Assembly: GCA_946567425.1 (NCBI GenBank)
Contig: CAMNXF010000001.1
Span: 124,001 to 188,000, forward strand
Source: an uncultured Clostridia bacterium
GTDB taxonomy: Bacteria; Bacillota; Clostridia; Oscillospirales; Ruminococcaceae
DNA length: 64,000 nt
Reading direction: 5' to 3'
This document shows, piece by piece, positions 61,737-64,000 of the stretch; position 1 is the first letter of the stretch; every line of letters starts with the position of its first letter. The notes below the pieces were generated by a model, which saw only the letters and a program-made list of their open reading frames with translations, was not told the origin of the DNA and ran no database searches. The position numbers were made by a program, and so were the translations under genes.

Positions 61737-64000
61737 TCACTTTTTCTTTCCGAACAATTTCCCGAAAAATCTCTTTTTCTCGGGTTCTTCCTCAATATTT
61801 TGAACGGCTTTGTCCGAGAGCTTTTCCGCTTCTTCCTCGTAGTCGTCGAACATTCCCATTAAGATCGGCTTTGCCTTGAACTCCTCGCCCATATCGTTCA
61901 GCAGATACGTGTACGTCCTCGTGGGCATATCTATCTTATAATCCGCAAGGTTATCACATTCGAGAACTTCCCTCAGCTTCTCCGCCATTCTCTCGGGAAT
62001 TGAAGCGGCGGCGCTCCCGTAATACTCCTCGCACGCGATATTGTACTCCTCGGCGGGATTTCTGCCCGCGACCTGCGTCAGATGTATGCCTTCGCGCAGA
62101 TACGCTGTGTAGTCGAGATAGTCGCTCCAGAACTCGTTCAGCAGCGTAGCGAGTATGCAGTTTTGCAGCGTTTGCAGTTCGTCCTCGGGAAATTTTTTCA
62201 GCGCCTGTTCATACAGATCGAACGCGTTTTTCTGCCACATTTCGGAGTTGTAGCTGCCGTCGAGCAGTGAGCATCTCCTCGCGAACGTCGTGTTGCGGTG
62301 CTTTTCGCCGATCATGGTGTACTTCATGAGATTAACGCGCTCGTCAAACGTGTTGCCCTCGGAAATGCGCTGAACGCGCTCCGCTTCTTTCAGCAGCGTT
62401 TTATCGGTGAGCGCTCCTTCAACTTTTGCGGAGGGATAATGCCGACCCGCGAGCTTTCTCAGCTCGTTTTTCCGCATAATACCGTCGTCGAGCGACGCGA
62501 AAAATCTGCTTTCGCCCACGTCTCCCTGCCGCCCCGCGCGTCCTCGCAGCTGCTTGGTTATCCGCGAGCTTTCGCGCATGGAGGTTGCCAGAACCAACAG
62601 TCCGCCGACCCCGACCACAAAGTCCTTGTCCGCGCTGTCCGTGTTGCCGAGCTTTATGTCGACGCCGCGCCCCGCCATATTCGTTGAAATCGTGACCGCG
62701 CCGCGCTTGCCCGCCTTGGCAATTATCGCGGCTTCCTCGGCGTTGTTTTTCGCGTTGAGTACCTCGCATTTGATGCCGAGCTTGCGCAAATCCTCGGCTA
62801 TGCTCTCGCTTTCCTCTATGCTCTCGCTGCCGACCAAAACGGGTCGTTGGATATCGGCGGCTTCTTTTATCGCCGCGATTATCGCCCTGCGCTTTTCGGC
62901 GCTGTCATAGTACAGCTCAAGCGGCTTGTCGATTCTCGCGCACGGCAGTCTTGTCGGGATAATGTCCGTGAGTATGCCGTAGATTTTTTCAAATTCCTCA
63001 CGCGCCGCCTCGGCAGTACCCGTCATTCCCGCGAGCTTCGGGTACAGTCTCACGAAATATTGGAGCGCAATATTGCCCATAATTCGTCCGCGCGACGTGA
63101 TCTTTAAACCGTGCTTCGCCTCGACCGCCGCCTGCAATTCTCCCGGAAACACGCGCCCCGGCGCGGCTCTCCCCGTGAACTCGTCGACAAGCAGTATACT
63201 GCCGTCCTTAACGATATAGTCCTTGTTTTCGGCAAGCTCCGTGCGCGCTTTCAGGCACGCGCATATCTTTGCGAGCAGCTCCGTGCCGTCTGCGGCATAG
63301 ACATTGCAGCCGAATATCCCCTCTGCCTTGTCCGCGCCGCTGTCTGTGAGGTAGACATTGCGCGTATCCTCGTCAACAGCAAAATCGTCCTCATCAAAGT
63401 CGGCGACCTTATCGTAGATCGTCTTTGTATTTCCGCTCTCGCGGACGGCAACGTCGCCCGCGATAACAAGCGGTATTCTTGCTTCGTCGATAAGAATGCT
63501 GTCCGCTTCGTCAACTATCGCAAAATTCAGCTTTTCGGGGAATACCGTTTCTCCGCTTTCAAAGCAAACGAAGTCGCGCAGATAATCGAACCCCGCTTCT
63601 TTCGCGGTAATATACAGCACCTGTTTTCGGTACAGCGCCTTGCGTTCCTCGCGGGGAGTGCTTTCGGTGATACAGCCAACCGAAACGCCCATTTCGTCAT
63701 ATATCGGACGCATCCAGTTGCAGTCGCGCTCGGCAAGATAATCGTTGAACGTAAGAACGTGCACCAAACCGCCGCCCAACGCTTCGTGACATGCCGCAAA
63801 CACGGCGCAGAGCGTTTTGCCCTCGCCCGTCTGCATCTGCACCATTCTTCCCTCCGAAAGCGACAACGCCGCCGAAAGCTGCTCGTCGAACGGCGTTATC
63901 CCGAGCGTCTTCTCCGCCGCGAGATAACACCGCGCGAACACCTCTTCAAGCGTATTTCCTCCGCAGTCTCCGCTCAGGGAAAGCGCTTTTATTTTTGAAA
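61737..64000 (-). CDS. secA: SecA-family translocase ATPase, N-terminus outside window
   Basis: SecA drives proteins through SecYEG. The frame is open to the window edge; 753 residues are visible, and roughly the first 60 are missing. Motifs: QMQTGEGKT (Walker A), TFNDYLAERD, VDEADSILIDEARIPL (Walker B), STNMAGRGVDIKLG, and QLRGRAGRQGD. The C-terminus is short and basic (RFFGKLFGKKK) and lacks the zinc-binding SEC-C motif. The usual HFDVQL before Walker A reads PFDEQL. It may be a divergent main SecA or a SecA2. Confidence 0.88.
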   Translation of the reverse strand, partial: SKIKALSLSGDCGGNTLEEVFARCYLAAEKTLGITPFDEQLSAALSLSEGRMVQMQTGEGKTLCAVFAACHEALGGGLVHVLTFNDYLAERDCNWMRPIYDEMGVSVGCITESTPREERKALYRKQVLYITAKEAGFDYLRDFVCFESGETVFPEKLNFAIVDEADSILIDEARIPLVIAGDVAVRESGNTKTIYDKVADFDEDDFAVDEDTRNVYLTDSGADKAEGIFGCNVYAADGTELLAKICACLKARTELAENKDYIVKDGSILLVDEFTGRAAPGRVFPGELQAAVEAKHGLKITSRGRIMGNIALQYFVRLYPKLAGMTGTAEAAREEFEKIYGILTDIIPTRLPCARIDKPLELYYDSAEKRRAIIAAIKEAADIQRPVLVGSESIEESESIAEDLRKLGIKCEVLNAKNNAEEAAIIAKAGKRGAVTISTNMAGRGVDIKLGNTDSADKDFVVGVGGLLVLATSMRESSRITKQLRGRAGRQGDVGESRFFASLDDGIMRKNELRKLAGRHYPSAKVEGALTDKTLLKEAERVQRISEGNTFDERVNLMKYTMIGEKHRNTTFARRCSLLDGSYNSEMWQKNAFDLYEQALKKFPEDELQTLQNCILATLLNEFWSDYLDYTAYLREGIHLTQVAGRNPAEEYNIACEEYYGSAAASIPERMAEKLREVLECDNLADYKIDMPTRTYTYLLNDMGEEFKAKPILMGMFDDYEEEAEKLSDKAVQNIEEEPEKKRFFGKLFGKKK

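Overview
The window looks like a chromosomal stretch of a motile, potentially spore-forming Firmicute of class Clostridia, most like the Ruminococcaceae/Oscillospiraceae. The support is a Firmicutes-type flagellar block (flgL, yviE-like, fliW, csrA, fliD, fliS), a complete spoIIA operon, pyruvate phosphate dikinase, Gram-positive lipoprotein signals, strong AGGAGG-type ribosome sites and many sigma-A promoters with 17-base spacing. No tRNA, rRNA, CRISPR array, prophage or full insertion sequence was recognised. Species assignment is inference.

Layout. 1-6.6 kb (+): end of a flagellar operon closed by a terminator. 6.6-8.2 kb (+): a PflX-type radical SAM protein and a SUFU-domain protein. 8.2-10.9 kb (-): coaX with a probable pantothenate ECF S component, then two membrane proteins. 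11-13 kb (+): a structured-looking intergenic element, spoIIAA-spoIIAB-sigF, and a broken BspA-like leucine-rich repeat gene. 13.5-16.2 kb (+): ppdK. 16.2-24.2 kb (-): ECF sigma/anti-sigma pair, aldo/keto reductase, lysA, TPR and membrane proteins, an esterase, a SUKH protein and a glycosyltransferase. 24.3-24.6 kb: two small inverted-repeat elements. 24.7-28.2 kb (-): sugar ABC importer under a promoter with an operator in its spacer. 28.4-33 kb (-): glyS with a duplicated 5' end, ilvE and unknown genes. 33-36.6 kb (-): rpmH-rnpA-yidD-yidC-khpB. 37-42.9 kb (-): Sel1-repeat protein, a TerY-C-like zinc protein, a divergent kinase, a GH43 enzyme and an acetyltransferase. 43-45 kb (+): VanZ and three orphan membrane proteins. 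45.1-48.2 kb (+): ylxM-ffh-(membrane ORF)-rpsP-khpA, a third inverted-repeat element and a ferredoxin-thioredoxin-reductase-like protein. 48.2-53.4 kb (-): c-di-GMP phosphodiesterase, thioredoxin, a small protein, DUF58 and MoxR. 53.5-64 kb (-): a GH26-like protein that seems to lack both catalytic glutamates, an FtsA-like ATPase with beta-grasp-like repeats, a fourth inverted-repeat element, DUF4261, HAD, two RCK proteins, mnmE and a secA running off the right edge.

How it fits together. Housekeeping modules (RNA processing, membrane insertion and targeting, translation) sit beside lifestyle modules: motility with its FliW/CsrA control, sporulation sigma control, plant-glycan capture (GH26-like, GH43, sugar importer), and c-di-GMP turnover. 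The points most worth a second look are the reduced TerY-like kinase/zinc-ribbon/Sel1 locus, the GH26 pseudoenzyme, a repeated domain shared by FlgL and FliD, a palindrome centred on the -35 box of both the rpmH and ylxM promoters, a family of ~160 bp MITE-like elements (one supplies a ribosome binding site), and the duplicated glyS start that is fused to a lipoprotein-like frame.
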